Positions 8,896-16,545 of a stretch of DNA of 35,127 bases are shown here, one piece after another. This stretch comes from Oceanicella sp. SM1341 (GTDB lineage Bacteria > Pseudomonadota > Alphaproteobacteria > Rhodobacterales > Rhodobacteraceae): contig NZ_QRGC01000040.1 in NCBI RefSeq assembly GCF_003448965.1, positions 1 to 35,127 of the forward strand, given 5' to 3'. The stretch's first letter is position 1; every line of letters begins with the position of its first letter. The position numbers and the translations under genes are program-made. Under the pieces are notes generated by a model. That model was not told the origin of the DNA, ran no database searches, and was given only the letters and a program-made list of their open reading frames with translations.

Positions 8896-9939
8896 ATGGC
8901 ATCCAGGCGCTACTCGGCAGAGGAGATCCGGGCCAGGCTCGACGAGGTCACCGCCCTGCTCGGCAGGGGGGTTCCGCTGGCCGAGGCGGTGCGGAGCATC
9001 GGCGTGACCCAGCCCACCTACACGCGCTGGCGCAAGCGCGCGGAGGCCGCCGCCGCCGCCCCGCCCCGCCCCGCCCCGGCGAGCGGCGCCCCGGCCCGGG
9101 CGCCGCACCGGCTGTTCTACGCCTCCGCCGCGCCCGAGGCGCAGGACCGCGCCGTGAACGCCACGTTCGAGGCCTTCCCCGAGCAGTTCCCCGACCGCGC
9201 CGCCGCCTGGGGCTTCCTGTTCCAGGTCATCCTGCCGCCCTCGCTGCGCTGGGGCTTCATCTCGGTGGGCAAGAACGCCTCCTCCTCCACGCTGCGGCTG
9301 CTGTTCCGCGCCGAGTTCGGCTGCGACATGAGCGTCCGGGCCACGCCGGAGCATGACATAAACCCCTCCGCCGCCCTGCACATGCTGGTCGACCACGGGG
9401 TGTTCTCGCGCGCGGTCTGGCAGGGGCATTCCGCCCAGCGGCTGATCGGCTCCAACGGGCCGAAGGAGCGCATCTGCGTGGTGCGCGAGCCCTTCGGCCG
9501 GGCGGTCTCGGGCTTTCGCTACCTGTGCAAATCGCACCGGGCGAAGAGCCTGTGGTTCGCCCGCGACCGTTTCCGCATCAACGCCGCCCTGGGCTTCGAC
9601 TGGGACCGCCACCCCGACACGGCGGAAGGGTTCCGGCTGTTCCTGCGCTACGTGCAGTGGCAGGCCAAGACCGAGGGGCTCGACGCCATCGACGCCCACT
9701 GGCGCCCGCAGGTGACCTTCATCAAGCCCGAGGTGTTCCGGCCCAGCATCACCGGGCGGATGGAGGACATGGAGAGCTACTACCGCACGCTCTCCGAGCG
9801 CCTCGACATCGCGCTGCCCGACGAGGGCATCTGGGAGAACCGCCAGTCCGCGGCGGCGGACGAGCTGCTGCAGGACCGGGAGGCGCACAAGCTGTGCCAG
9901 TCGATCTATGCCATCGACTACGAGGCCTTCAGCTACTGA
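8896..9939 (+). CDS. Sulfotransferase with N-terminal transposase-like helix-turn-helix
   Basis: A 347-residue protein in two parts. Residues 5-48 (YSAEEIRARL ... TYTRWRKR) read like the helix-turn-helix of IS3-family transposase OrfA proteins, joined by an Ala/Pro linker (about 51-70). The rest resembles Sulfotransferase family 2 enzymes, which move sulfate from PAPS to carbohydrate: FISVGKNASSSTLRLLF (121-137) matches the 5'-phosphosulfate-binding loop, and ICVVREPFGRAVSGFR (193-208) the 3'-phosphate-binding segment with its Arg and Ser. The ATG at 8896 has AGGAG seven bases upstream, so the fusion is one reading frame. A strong terminator follows. It may sulfate the polysaccharide made by this locus; most such enzymes lack a DNA-binding module. 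Confidence 0.88.
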   Translation: MASRRYSAEEIRARLDEVTALLGRGVPLAEAVRSIGVTQPTYTRWRKRAEAAAAAPPRPAPASGAPARAPHRLFYASAAPEAQDRAVNATFEAFPEQFPDRAAAWGFLFQVILPPSLRWGFISVGKNASSSTLRLLFRAEFGCDMSVRATPEHDINPSAALHMLVDHGVFSRAVWQGHSAQRLIGSNGPKERICVVREPFGRAVSGFRYLCKSHRAKSLWFARDRFRINAALGFDWDRHPDTAEGFRLFLRYVQWQAKTEGLDAIDAHWRPQVTFIKPEVFRPSITGRMEDMESYYRTLSERLDIALPDEGIWENRQSAAADELLQDREAHKLCQSIYAIDYEAFSY

Positions 9940-9970
9940 GCCGCGCACCGGGATTCCGCGGGTGCGGCAG

Positions 9971-9999
9971 AAAAACAGGCGATTTTCCGCCTGTTTTTT
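9971..9999. terminator. Strong, bidirectional Rho-independent terminator
   Basis: AAAAACAGGCG (9971-9981) and CGCCTGTTTTT (9988-9998) form an 11-base stem with a six-base loop, followed by another T. The A tract on the other side makes it functional in both directions. It closes the sulfotransferase gene. Confidence 0.92.
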
Positions 10000-10061
10000 G
10001 ATTTCCTCCGGGCCTGAATCTCAAAAATGGCCCTGAATCGGCATATTTTCGTACAATACAC

Positions 10062-10090
10062 TTGATACACCGCAATGGCGCGCCTACTGT
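10062..10090 (+). promoter_or_regulatory. Candidate sigma-70-type promoter for the 71-residue gene
   Basis: TTGATA (10062-10067) and TACTGT (10085-10090) are 17 bases apart in an AT-richer patch, about 37 bases before the ATG at 10128. The -35 box matches five of six consensus positions; the -10 box is poor, as is common in high-GC alphaproteobacteria. Confidence 0.45.
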
Positions 10091-10127
10091 GAGTCGCATC
10101 GAACACCCCTAGTAGCGAGGTCTACAA

Positions 10128-10343
10128 ATGGCTGATACCGAACCGAAGAAGCCCGTCCTGGCTTTCCGCCTCGCCCGCGCCGAATGGATGACCGACATGC
10201 GCGGCAAGTCCAAGGAAGAGCGCGAGGCCGACTGGGAGCTGACCCACAAGGACCGCATCATGAAGGCCCGCAAGATCCTCCGCGTTCTTGACAAGAAGGG
10301 CTTCTCGCTCATCCAGGTCGAGCCCGAAGCCGAGGCCGCCTGA
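10128..10343 (+). CDS. Small charged protein of unknown function
   Basis: A 71-residue protein rich in Lys, Arg, Glu and Asp, without a signal peptide or membrane segment, so probably cytoplasmic. The middle (SKEEREADWELTHKDRIMKARKILRVL) should form one long helix. I recognise no family. Evidence that it is real: an ATG with GCGAGG upstream, promoter-like hexamers at 10062-10090, and a strong terminator isolating it from the preceding sulfotransferase gene. It stands alone as a single-gene unit, and its composition is less extreme than its surroundings, with few Pro or Gly. A hairpin (CGCCTG 10369-10374 with CAGGCG 10396-10401) lies just downstream. Confidence 0.78.
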   Translation: MADTEPKKPVLAFRLARAEWMTDMRGKSKEEREADWELTHKDRIMKARKILRVLDKKGFSLIQVEPEAEAA

Positions 10344-10826
10344 GCTTCCGACGCATCGCGCGTCCTGACGCCTGCCGGCGGCCTTCGCCCGCCGACAGGC
10401 GCCCGCGCCGGGGGGCACCGCCCCCCGGCCGGCCGAGGGCCCCCGGCCCTCCCTCTCCCGCCCCTTTCCGGAACCGACCGCACCCGCGCCCCGGGTGTCT
10501 TTTCGTGCCCGGCGCGCGGCTTGCGGCAATGTCACCGGGCCAGCCGGTACGCGCTCCGATCCCCCGACGCCTTCGAAGACCGGCCCCGGACCGCCGGCAA
10601 CCGCCTCCGTCCGGGCCGCCAGGGCCGTTCGGCTCCGGCTGCGCTGCCGGACCGGGCGCGGAGAGCCGACTGCCGACACCGCCTGGCCGCTGCCGCCAAG
10701 CGCGCCGCCTTCCGCGACGGCGACAATGGCACGCCGCCTCCGCCCCGCGCCCGGCCGCATCCGCGCGGGCGCCGCGGTCCCGGCCGGTGGGCTGCGCGGC
10801 GGTTTTTCCGGCGCTTCGGCGTCATT

Positions 10827-10849
10827 CCCGATAATGGCATATTACCGGG
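10827..10849. promoter_or_regulatory. Operator-like inverted repeat
   Basis: CCCGATAAT (10827-10835) and ATTACCGGG (10841-10849) are complementary at eight of nine positions across a five-base spacer. This AT-rich dyad stands out within GC-rich DNA and resembles a repressor site, but no gene start is adjacent. Confidence 0.35.
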
Positions 10850-10937
10850 AGTCCTCCCCCCGCCCCGCGCCCCCGCCCGGTGCCGGGCAGAGCGCCCCCG
10901 GAACGCGCGGCAGCGGCGCAACCCCCCGGATCCCATG

Positions 10938-10971
10938 AAAAATCCCGGCACGCGGGCGAGCGTGCCGGGAT
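10938..10971 (-). terminator. Rho-independent terminator of the branched-sugar operon
   Basis: On the minus strand ATCCCGGCACGC pairs with GCGTGCCGGGAT (12-base stem, six-base loop, 10942-10971) and runs into TTTTT (10938-10942). It lies about 60 bases past the oxidoreductase stop. Confidence 0.92.
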
Positions 10972-11032
10972 CTCTGCTCCCTCCCGAGGGACAGACGGGA
11001 GGGGGGCCGGAATGTCGTCTCCGGAGGGGCGC

Positions 11033-12382
11033 TCAGTCGGCGCCCACCGTGGCGCCGAGGGCGCGGCGGGCGGCGCGTTCGCCGCTCAGGAAGGCCGCGT
11101 CGGTCCAGATGTAGCCCCAGTTGCCGAAGCGCCCGCAGTAGCCGATGCCGATGTCGTCGAGATAGCCGTGCACCGTGTCGAGCGCCGGGCGCCGGTCATG
11201 GTCGAAGATCACGTTGGCGAACGGGATCCAGATCGCCGAGCGGTGGATGATCTCCTCCCGGTCCTGCACCAGGCCGCATTTCAGCAGCCCCTCGATGGCA
11301 GGCTCGATCCAGTCTTCCGGCGTGCCGGTGAGGGGGCGGTACTTGTCGGAGAAGTAGATCTCCGCCTGGTAGGCCGCACAGCCCTCCGGCACCGAGGCGC
11401 GCGCGAGGGCGCGGCGGTAGCTCACCCGGGCGAAGGGGATGTCCTCGTCGTAGAAGTAGGACCACTGGGCGCGGCTCTCGGCGGGGCGGTTGATGCCGAT
11501 GTTCACCACCACGGATTGCGAGCAGGCGAGCTTGCCCGCCGCCTCCAGCACGTCCGCCGGCGCGCCGGCGATCAGCGGCACCAGCTTCGGCAGCGGGATG
11601 GAGGAGATCAGCTTGCCGTATTCCGCCGCCCGGCCGTTGGCGAAGGAGAGCCGCTTCGCCACCGGGTCGATGCGGGTCACCTCGTGGTCGCAGTGGATGT
11701 CGGCGCGCCCGTAGAGCCCGCGCACGAAGCCCTCGAAGCCGCCCTCGCTGGGGTAGCGGTACTCGTTCACGTAGAACACGTCGAGCGGCTCATGCGCGAG
11801 CGCCCCGCGCAGCACCTCCTCGAGGTTGGGCCGGTAGAGCCGCGGGCCCAGCCAGTCCGTGGTCATGTTGGCCGCCTCGGTGGTGTGGTACTTGCGGGTG
11901 TAGAGCATCGGGAAGGTGTTGGCGAAGGTGGGCCCGAAGGCCGCCATCAGCCAGTCCTCGTAGTTGCGGATCTCGGGCTCCGGCCCGGTGGAGGCGGCGA
12001 CGAAATCGCGGATGCAGTTCACCACCAGGTCGGTGGGCAGCCCGTGCAGGTTCACCTGGGCGGGATGCTTGATCCAGTGCCCCTGCCAGAAGTTGTTGCA
12101 ATAGACCTGGCCGGTCTCGAACTGCTGGCCGGTGGAGGCGGCGAAGAGCTCCTTCACCCGGTCGCTCTTGGTGAAGGAGATGTGCACGCCCTCGTCGAAG
12201 GTGAAACCGTCGCCGGAGCCGAAGCTGGAGGTGAGCCCGCCGGGGCGCGGGCGCATGTCGTAGAGCTTCGGGCGGATGCCGTGCTCGGAGAGCTGGTTCG
12301 CCGCCCCCAGCCCGCCCACGCCGCTGCCCAGGATGGCGAAGCCGCCGTCCTCGCCCCCGTCGTTCAAACCCATATCGTCCAT
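11033..12382 (-). CDS. FAD-dependent oxidoreductase, protoporphyrinogen-oxidase/mutase-like fold
   Basis: A 449-residue flavoprotein, last gene of the seven-gene operon. The N-terminus has the dinucleotide-binding motif ILGSGVGGLGAANQL (about 17-31), followed by an acidic-ended second strand (YDMRPRPGGLTSSF) typical of the amine oxidase, phytoene desaturase and protoporphyrinogen oxidase superfamily, which includes UDP-galactopyranose mutase. The C-terminus (YCGRFGNWGYIWTDAAFLSGERAAR) is the second FAD-contacting motif. Such proteins recur in polysaccharide clusters, but their substrates are mostly unknown; oxidation or ring rearrangement of a nucleotide sugar is inference. The ATG at 12382 has AAAGGG upstream; a longer in-frame form would add a basic, unrelated leader overlapping the SDR gene. 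An 88-base gap separates it from the SDR gene. Confidence 0.88.
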   Translation of the reverse strand: MDDMGLNDGGEDGGFAILGSGVGGLGAANQLSEHGIRPKLYDMRPRPGGLTSSFGSGDGFTFDEGVHISFTKSDRVKELFAASTGQQFETGQVYCNNFWQGHWIKHPAQVNLHGLPTDLVVNCIRDFVAASTGPEPEIRNYEDWLMAAFGPTFANTFPMLYTRKYHTTEAANMTTDWLGPRLYRPNLEEVLRGALAHEPLDVFYVNEYRYPSEGGFEGFVRGLYGRADIHCDHEVTRIDPVAKRLSFANGRAAEYGKLISSIPLPKLVPLIAGAPADVLEAAGKLACSQSVVVNIGINRPAESRAQWSYFYDEDIPFARVSYRRALARASVPEGCAAYQAEIYFSDKYRPLTGTPEDWIEPAIEGLLKCGLVQDREEIIHRSAIWIPFANVIFDHDRRPALDTVHGYLDDIGIGYCGRFGNWGYIWTDAAFLSGERAARRALGATVGAD

Positions 12383-12470
12383 GACCGGAACCCTTTCGAG
12401 AAAATGACTTGTGAAAACCCGGGATCCGCGGGGCGTAACGCCTCCCCGCGGCGGTGCGGTGTCGGGGGCC

Positions 12471-13535
12471 TCAGGCGGCCCCTTCCTCGGCCATGCGCCA
12501 GCGCAGGTCCGGCGAGAGCCGCTCCGCCTCGAGATGGCGCTCGAGGGTGAAGAGGCGCACCGCGTCGGAGCGGCGGAAATCGGTGCCGATGTCATGGGCG
12601 CGCAGGATGCCGTCGCGCAGCCGGCTCACGCTGTCCTCCAGGCCCAGCCGCGGCTGGTGATCGGGCGCGAGCCCGCGGAACAGGGTGAAATCCACCTGGT
12701 AGGAGCGCTTGTCGGGCGGGGCGTCGCGGTTGATCGACACCTGGGTGCCCGGCACCGCGCGCGCCACCGCCTCGGCGAGTTCCGAGACCTGGTAGTTCCA
12801 GCGGTCCGAGCCCGCGTTCACCGACAGGCAGCGCCCGCCCTGCTCCGGGCTGCGGCCGCAGGCCCATTCGATGGCCCGCGCCATGTCCGCCACGTCGATG
12901 AGCGGGCGCCAGGGCGTGCCGTCGGAGAGCACCTTCACCTCGCCGGTGATGAGGGCGGCGGCGACGAAATCGTTCAGCACCAGGTCGAGGCGCAGGCGCG
13001 GCGACATCCCGCAGGCGGTGGCGAAGCGCAGGCAGGTGATGGTCATGCCCGGCGCGTCGAGCGCGTGCAGCCCCTCCTCGGTGCCGATCTTGGAGCGGGC
13101 ATAGGCGGTGAGCGGGTTGAGCGCGTCGCCCTCCCGGCGCGGGCCGCCCTCGGCAAAGCCGTAGACACTGCAGCTCGAGGCGAAGACGAAATTCGCCACG
13201 CCCGCGTCGCGCGCGAGCGCCGCGAGCCGCAGGCTGGCCTCCTGGTTGATGTCGATGGTCGGCGCCTCGAAGCGCTTGCCCATCGGGTCGTTGGAGATGG
13301 CGGCGAGATGGACCACCGCGTCCACCCCCTCGAGCAGGCAGGGGGAGAGGTCGCGCATGTCGCCGAACACCTGGCGCGAGAGCAGCCGCTCGGGGAAGGG
13401 GTCGTCCGTGGTCAGGTGCGGCGCGAAGAAGCCGCTGTCGTAGCCGATCAGCTCGGCCTCGGGAAACCGCGCCCTGAGATGGGCCACCACGACCGGGCCG
13501 ACATAGCCCATGTTACCGGTAATGAGGATGCGCAT
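12471..13535 (-). CDS. Extended SDR, nucleotide-sugar epimerase/dehydratase family
   Basis: A 354-residue NAD(P)-dependent enzyme of the extended short-chain dehydrogenase type that acts on nucleotide sugars. Visible motifs: the Rossmann turn GNMGYVG (7-13), HLAAISNDP (about 76-84), and the catalytic YARSK (145-149) with the upstream Ser in ASSCSVYG. The sequence does not have the GHTGFKGSWL-type start expected of CDP-glucose 4,6-dehydratase, so I read it as the 4-ketoreductase or epimerase of the pathway. The ribosome-binding site is weak. It lies 23 bases after the DUF707 gene. Coordinates rest on the SDR start motif at the first Met; a much longer open frame upstream is the out-of-frame shadow of the DUF707 repeat region. 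Confidence 0.9.
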   Translation of the reverse strand: MRILITGNMGYVGPVVVAHLRARFPEAELIGYDSGFFAPHLTTDDPFPERLLSRQVFGDMRDLSPCLLEGVDAVVHLAAISNDPMGKRFEAPTIDINQEASLRLAALARDAGVANFVFASSCSVYGFAEGGPRREGDALNPLTAYARSKIGTEEGLHALDAPGMTITCLRFATACGMSPRLRLDLVLNDFVAAALITGEVKVLSDGTPWRPLIDVADMARAIEWACGRSPEQGGRCLSVNAGSDRWNYQVSELAEAVARAVPGTQVSINRDAPPDKRSYQVDFTLFRGLAPDHQPRLGLEDSVSRLRDGILRAHDIGTDFRRSDAVRLFTLERHLEAERLSPDLRWRMAEEGAA

Positions 13536-13558
13536 GGAGGGATCACTTTTCACGAAAA

Positions 13559-15304
13559 TCAGCCGGCACCGATGCCGCCGGCGGGCGAGGACTGCAATTG
13601 CGAGGGGCGGTAGCGAAACCGGGTGACCGAGCGCAGCAGCATGCCGAGCGCGGTCTTCTGGGTGCCGTAGCGGGCGCGCACCGAGCTTGCGGCGCGCAGC
13701 AGGTGCAGCCCGTTGAGCGTGTTGGTGAGCAGGCTGCCCACCTTCGTGCCCGAGGCGAGCACCCCGCCGTAGACCCGCTTGGCCCCCGGCAGGCCGCGGA
13801 AGCTGGCGCGGATCTCGGAGAGATCGTGGCGCGGGTCCATGCCGAGCTTCTCGAAATGCCGGTAGATGTCGCCGGTGTAGAGGGGCCGGGTGTGCAGCAC
13901 CGGCACCGCGTCGATCACCGCGGCGCGGAAGGCGGGCTCGGGCATCAGCAGGGTCCAGATGTCGTCCTGGCCCCAGCCGGTGGGCCAGCGCTCGAGATAG
14001 GGCAGCAGCACCTTGAAGTAGCTCGCCCGGATCACCGGGGTCATCGGCTCGACGTAATTGGTGTAGCGCAGCCGGAAGCGCGGGCATTGCATCACGATCG
14101 GGTAGGAGACGTAGCTCGAGGGCAGCAGTGCGGGCTGGGCGATGTCGAGCCCCTCCTCGGAGCAGAGCGCGAAGAGCCGGGTGATGTTGCCCTGGTCGAA
14201 GAACAGGTCGTCGTCGGGGAACATCACGAACTCGTAGCGGTCGAGCAGCCAGGGCCGCTCGCGGAAATGGCGGCAGATGCTGTCCCACTTGGTGCCGCGG
14301 TCGACGGAGAGCGGGAAGTCGCCCTCCTCCAGCCCCGGAGCATCGGGGTCGTAGGTGGAGAGCTGCAGGTCCCAGTTGCGCTCGGCGGCGGGCTCGCCCA
14401 GCCAGTGGCGGTAGAGCGAGTTGCGCCCCACCCGGGCGAAGACCAGGTTGCGCCGGGCCAGGCCCGGGGCGGGGGCGGCGCGCTCGGCCGCGGTCCCCCG
14501 GGCCCGGCCCGGCGCGGTGCTGCCGGCGCTCACCGCCAGCACCCGGCTCGCGGCCGGGGCGGGGGCCGCAGCGGGGCCCGGACCCGGAGTGGCGGCGGAA
14601 GCCGGAGAGGCAACCGTCACCGGCGCCTCCCCGGCCCTCGCGCCCTTCGGCGTCTCCCCCACCGCGAGCCCCGGCGGCACCGCCGCCGGGGTATTGTGTG
14701 CCGGGAGCATGGCTCCCGCCTGCGTCCCGGCCCCGGCCGGAGTTGCCCCCGGCGGCAAAGCCGCCAACTCGAAACCGTTCGGCGGAGCCGCCATCTCGAA
14801 ACCGCGCGGCGGAGCCGCCAGTTCGGTCCCCCGCGGCGGAGCCGCCAGTTCGGTCCCCCGCGGCGGAGCCGCCAGTTCGGTCACCGGCGGCAGGGCCGCC
14901 AGATCCGTCTCCCCCGGCCCTGCCGCCATCACGGTCCGGGGCGGCTCCGCCATTGCGAAAGTCCGGGGCGGCGGCGCTGTGACGGTCCGGGGCGGCGGCG
15001 CTGTGACGGTCCGGGGCGGCTTCGCCGTGGCGGAAGCGAGCGGCGCTTCCGCCGTTGCAGAAGCGAGCGGCGGCTCCGCCGTGGCAAAAGTGAGCGGCGG
15101 TTCCGCCGTTGCAAAAGTGAGCGGCGGTTCCGCCGCGGAGGCCGCGCCCGGCGCGGCATCGGCCGGGCCGTAGCCCGCGGCGGGCGGCAGGCCGGCGGCC
15201 CGGGCCTGCAGCGCGGCCAGGGTGGCCAGGGGGGTGCCGGAAACGGGGGCGACCATGGCGCTCAGGCCGGCGCGGGGATGATCCGCGGATGCGGAATCGC
15301 GCAT
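13559..15304 (-). CDS. DUF707-type glycosyltransferase-like protein with repetitive N-terminal extension
   Basis: A 581-residue protein. The C-terminal ~295 residues resemble the DUF707 family, putative GT-A-fold glycosyltransferases best known from plants: WDLQLSTYDPDAPG, the acidic YEFVMFPDDDLFF, AQPALLPSSY, GWGQDDIWTLL and VLHTRPLYTGD are all present. The first ~285 residues are low-complexity Ala/Pro-rich, with imperfect 8-10-residue repeats such as AAPPRGTEL (about 130-185) and TAEPPLTFA-like units (about 56-125), encoded by a DNA minisatellite. The start at 15304 has GGGAGGG upstream and overlaps the methyltransferase gene by 43 bases; an ATG at 15256 lacks a ribosome-binding site. The extension is probably disordered; whether it has a role or is repeat expansion is unknown. 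Confidence 0.85.
   Translation of the reverse strand: MRDSASADHPRAGLSAMVAPVSGTPLATLAALQARAAGLPPAAGYGPADAAPGAASAAEPPLTFATAEPPLTFATAEPPLASATAEAPLASATAKPPRTVTAPPPRTVTAPPPRTFAMAEPPRTVMAAGPGETDLAALPPVTELAAPPRGTELAAPPRGTELAAPPRGFEMAAPPNGFELAALPPGATPAGAGTQAGAMLPAHNTPAAVPPGLAVGETPKGARAGEAPVTVASPASAATPGPGPAAAPAPAASRVLAVSAGSTAPGRARGTAAERAAPAPGLARRNLVFARVGRNSLYRHWLGEPAAERNWDLQLSTYDPDAPGLEEGDFPLSVDRGTKWDSICRHFRERPWLLDRYEFVMFPDDDLFFDQGNITRLFALCSEEGLDIAQPALLPSSYVSYPIVMQCPRFRLRYTNYVEPMTPVIRASYFKVLLPYLERWPTGWGQDDIWTLLMPEPAFRAAVIDAVPVLHTRPLYTGDIYRHFEKLGMDPRHDLSEIRASFRGLPGAKRVYGGVLASGTKVGSLLTNTLNGLHLLRAASSVRARYGTQKTALGMLLRSVTRFRYRPSQLQSSPAGGIGAG
14751..15139. repeat. Coding minisatellite, 24-30-bp units with hairpin cores
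   Basis: About 14 imperfect units of 24, 27 or 30 bases run through the DUF707 N-terminal region, so the frame is kept. Units 14808-14834 and 14835-14861 are identical. Most units start with a self-complementary core such as GGCGGAGCCGCC or GGCGGCTCCGCC followed by a variable 12-15-base part (GTTCGGTCCCCC, GTGACGGTCCGG, GTGGCAAAAGTGA-like). Confidence 0.92.
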
Positions 15305-16545
15305 AGGAAGGTCCCTCCCTGGGAGCTGTAGGCCGCCTGCTGGGCCACGATTTCATCGGCGAAATTCCACGACAGGATCAGCAGCGCCTCCGGCTTCGTC
15401 TCCAGCAGCGCCTCCACCGGCCGGATCTCCAGCCGCACCCCGGGCATGTACTTGCCCACCTTGTTGGTGTTGCGGTCGACCACGTAGTCGATGGTGCCCT
15501 CGGGCAGCCGGGCGAAGTTGAGCAGCGTCGCCCCCTTGGCCGCGGCGCCGTAAGCGGCCACGGTGCGGCCGCGGGCGCGCATCTCGCCCAGCATGGTGCG
15601 CAGGTCGGCGCCGATCTTCTCCACCCGCGCCCCGAAGCGCTGGTAATAGTCGAGCCCGCCGATGCCCAGCAGCCGCTCCTCCTCCTGCAGGGCCAGCAGC
15701 CGCGCGCTCTTGCCGCGCAGCCGGCTCACCCGCAGGCGCAGCGAGCCGCCGTGAATGGGCAGGCGCGTCACGTCGTTGAGGTGCAGCCCGTGGCGCTCGA
15801 ACAGGGGCTCCAGCGCGGTGAGCGAGTAGTAGAACACGTGCTCGTGGTAGATCGTGTCGAAGGCGCATTGCTCGACCAGGTCGCGCACGTAGGGAAACTC
15901 GAACTCGGCGATGCCGTCCCCGGCGAGCAGCACCGCGAAGCCCTCGACGAAATCGTTGATGTTCTCGACGTGTGCGAGCACGTTGTTGGCCAGCATCACC
16001 GAGGCGCGCCGCCCCTCGGAGACGAGCTGGCCCGCGAGGGCCGCGCCGAAATAGTCCTGGATGGTCTCCACCCCCACCTTGCGCGCCGCCGCCGCCGGGC
16101 CGTCGGCCGGGTCGATCCCCAGCACCGGCACCCCGGCCTCGACGAAATTGCGCAACAGGTAGCCGTCGTTGGAGGCGATCTCGACCACGAGGTCGTCCGC
16201 GCCCAGCCGCCGCTCCTCCATCAGCGCCAGCGCATGCTCGCGGCTGTGGGCCAGCAGGGCGGGGATGAAGGAGGAGTAATAGGGGTAATCCATCCCGAAC
16301 AGCACCTGCGGCGGGATGGTCTCGCTCACCTGCAGCAGGCCGCAGCCCTCGCAGATCATCACCTCGAGCGGGAAGACCGGCTCCTCGTGGTCGAGGTCGG
16401 CGGGCTCGAGCAGGGCGTTGGCCAGCGGCTGGGCGCCGAGGTCGAGCACCATGGTCAGCTCCGCCCCGCCACAGGAGCGGCAACAGGTGATGCGGCGCGC
16501 GTCGCGCAGGCCCGCGTGGTCTTCTGTCATCTGGTCGTCAGGCAT
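15262..16545 (-). CDS. NDP-sugar C-methyltransferase (TylC-III-like)
   Basis: A 427-residue SAM-dependent enzyme with the layout of NDP-hexose C-methyltransferases, which add a methyl branch to a keto-sugar. The N-terminal zinc site is formed by CRSC (C22, C25) and CEGC (C65, C68). SAM motif I is VVEIASNDGYLLRNF (120-134). The central IYHEHVFYYSLTALEPLF contains the Tyr-His-Glu-His active-site cluster of this family, and the C-terminal domain (TVAAYGAAAKGATLLNF, YVVDRNTNKVGKYMPG) is the Methyltransf_14 part. The ATG at 16545 has GAAGGA upstream. It overlaps the DUF4910 gene by 8 bases and the DUF707 gene by 43. With the cytidylyltransferase and epimerase in the same operon, the likely product is a CDP-linked C-methyl deoxysugar. 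Confidence 0.93.
   Translation of the reverse strand: MPDDQMTEDHAGLRDARRITCCRSCGGAELTMVLDLGAQPLANALLEPADLDHEEPVFPLEVMICEGCGLLQVSETIPPQVLFGMDYPYYSSFIPALLAHSREHALALMEERRLGADDLVVEIASNDGYLLRNFVEAGVPVLGIDPADGPAAAARKVGVETIQDYFGAALAGQLVSEGRRASVMLANNVLAHVENINDFVEGFAVLLAGDGIAEFEFPYVRDLVEQCAFDTIYHEHVFYYSLTALEPLFERHGLHLNDVTRLPIHGGSLRLRVSRLRGKSARLLALQEEERLLGIGGLDYYQRFGARVEKIGADLRTMLGEMRARGRTVAAYGAAAKGATLLNFARLPEGTIDYVVDRNTNKVGKYMPGVRLEIRPVEALLETKPEALLILSWNFADEIVAQQAAYSSQGGTFLCAIPHPRIIPAPA

Larger units (their letters stand above)
10344..11032. other. Noncoding region between convergent genes
   Basis: About 690 very GC-rich bases in which I see no supported gene. It contains several GC hairpins (GGGGGG/CCCCCC near 10409-10425), an isolated AT-rich inverted repeat (10827-10849), and the terminator of the seven-gene minus-strand operon. 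Confidence 0.65.

Noticed and set aside
12471-15356. A 961-codon open frame joining the SDR to an upstream region
   Set aside because: The upstream part is the out-of-frame shadow of the DUF707 gene and its minisatellite; the SDR has a normal N-terminus at 13535.
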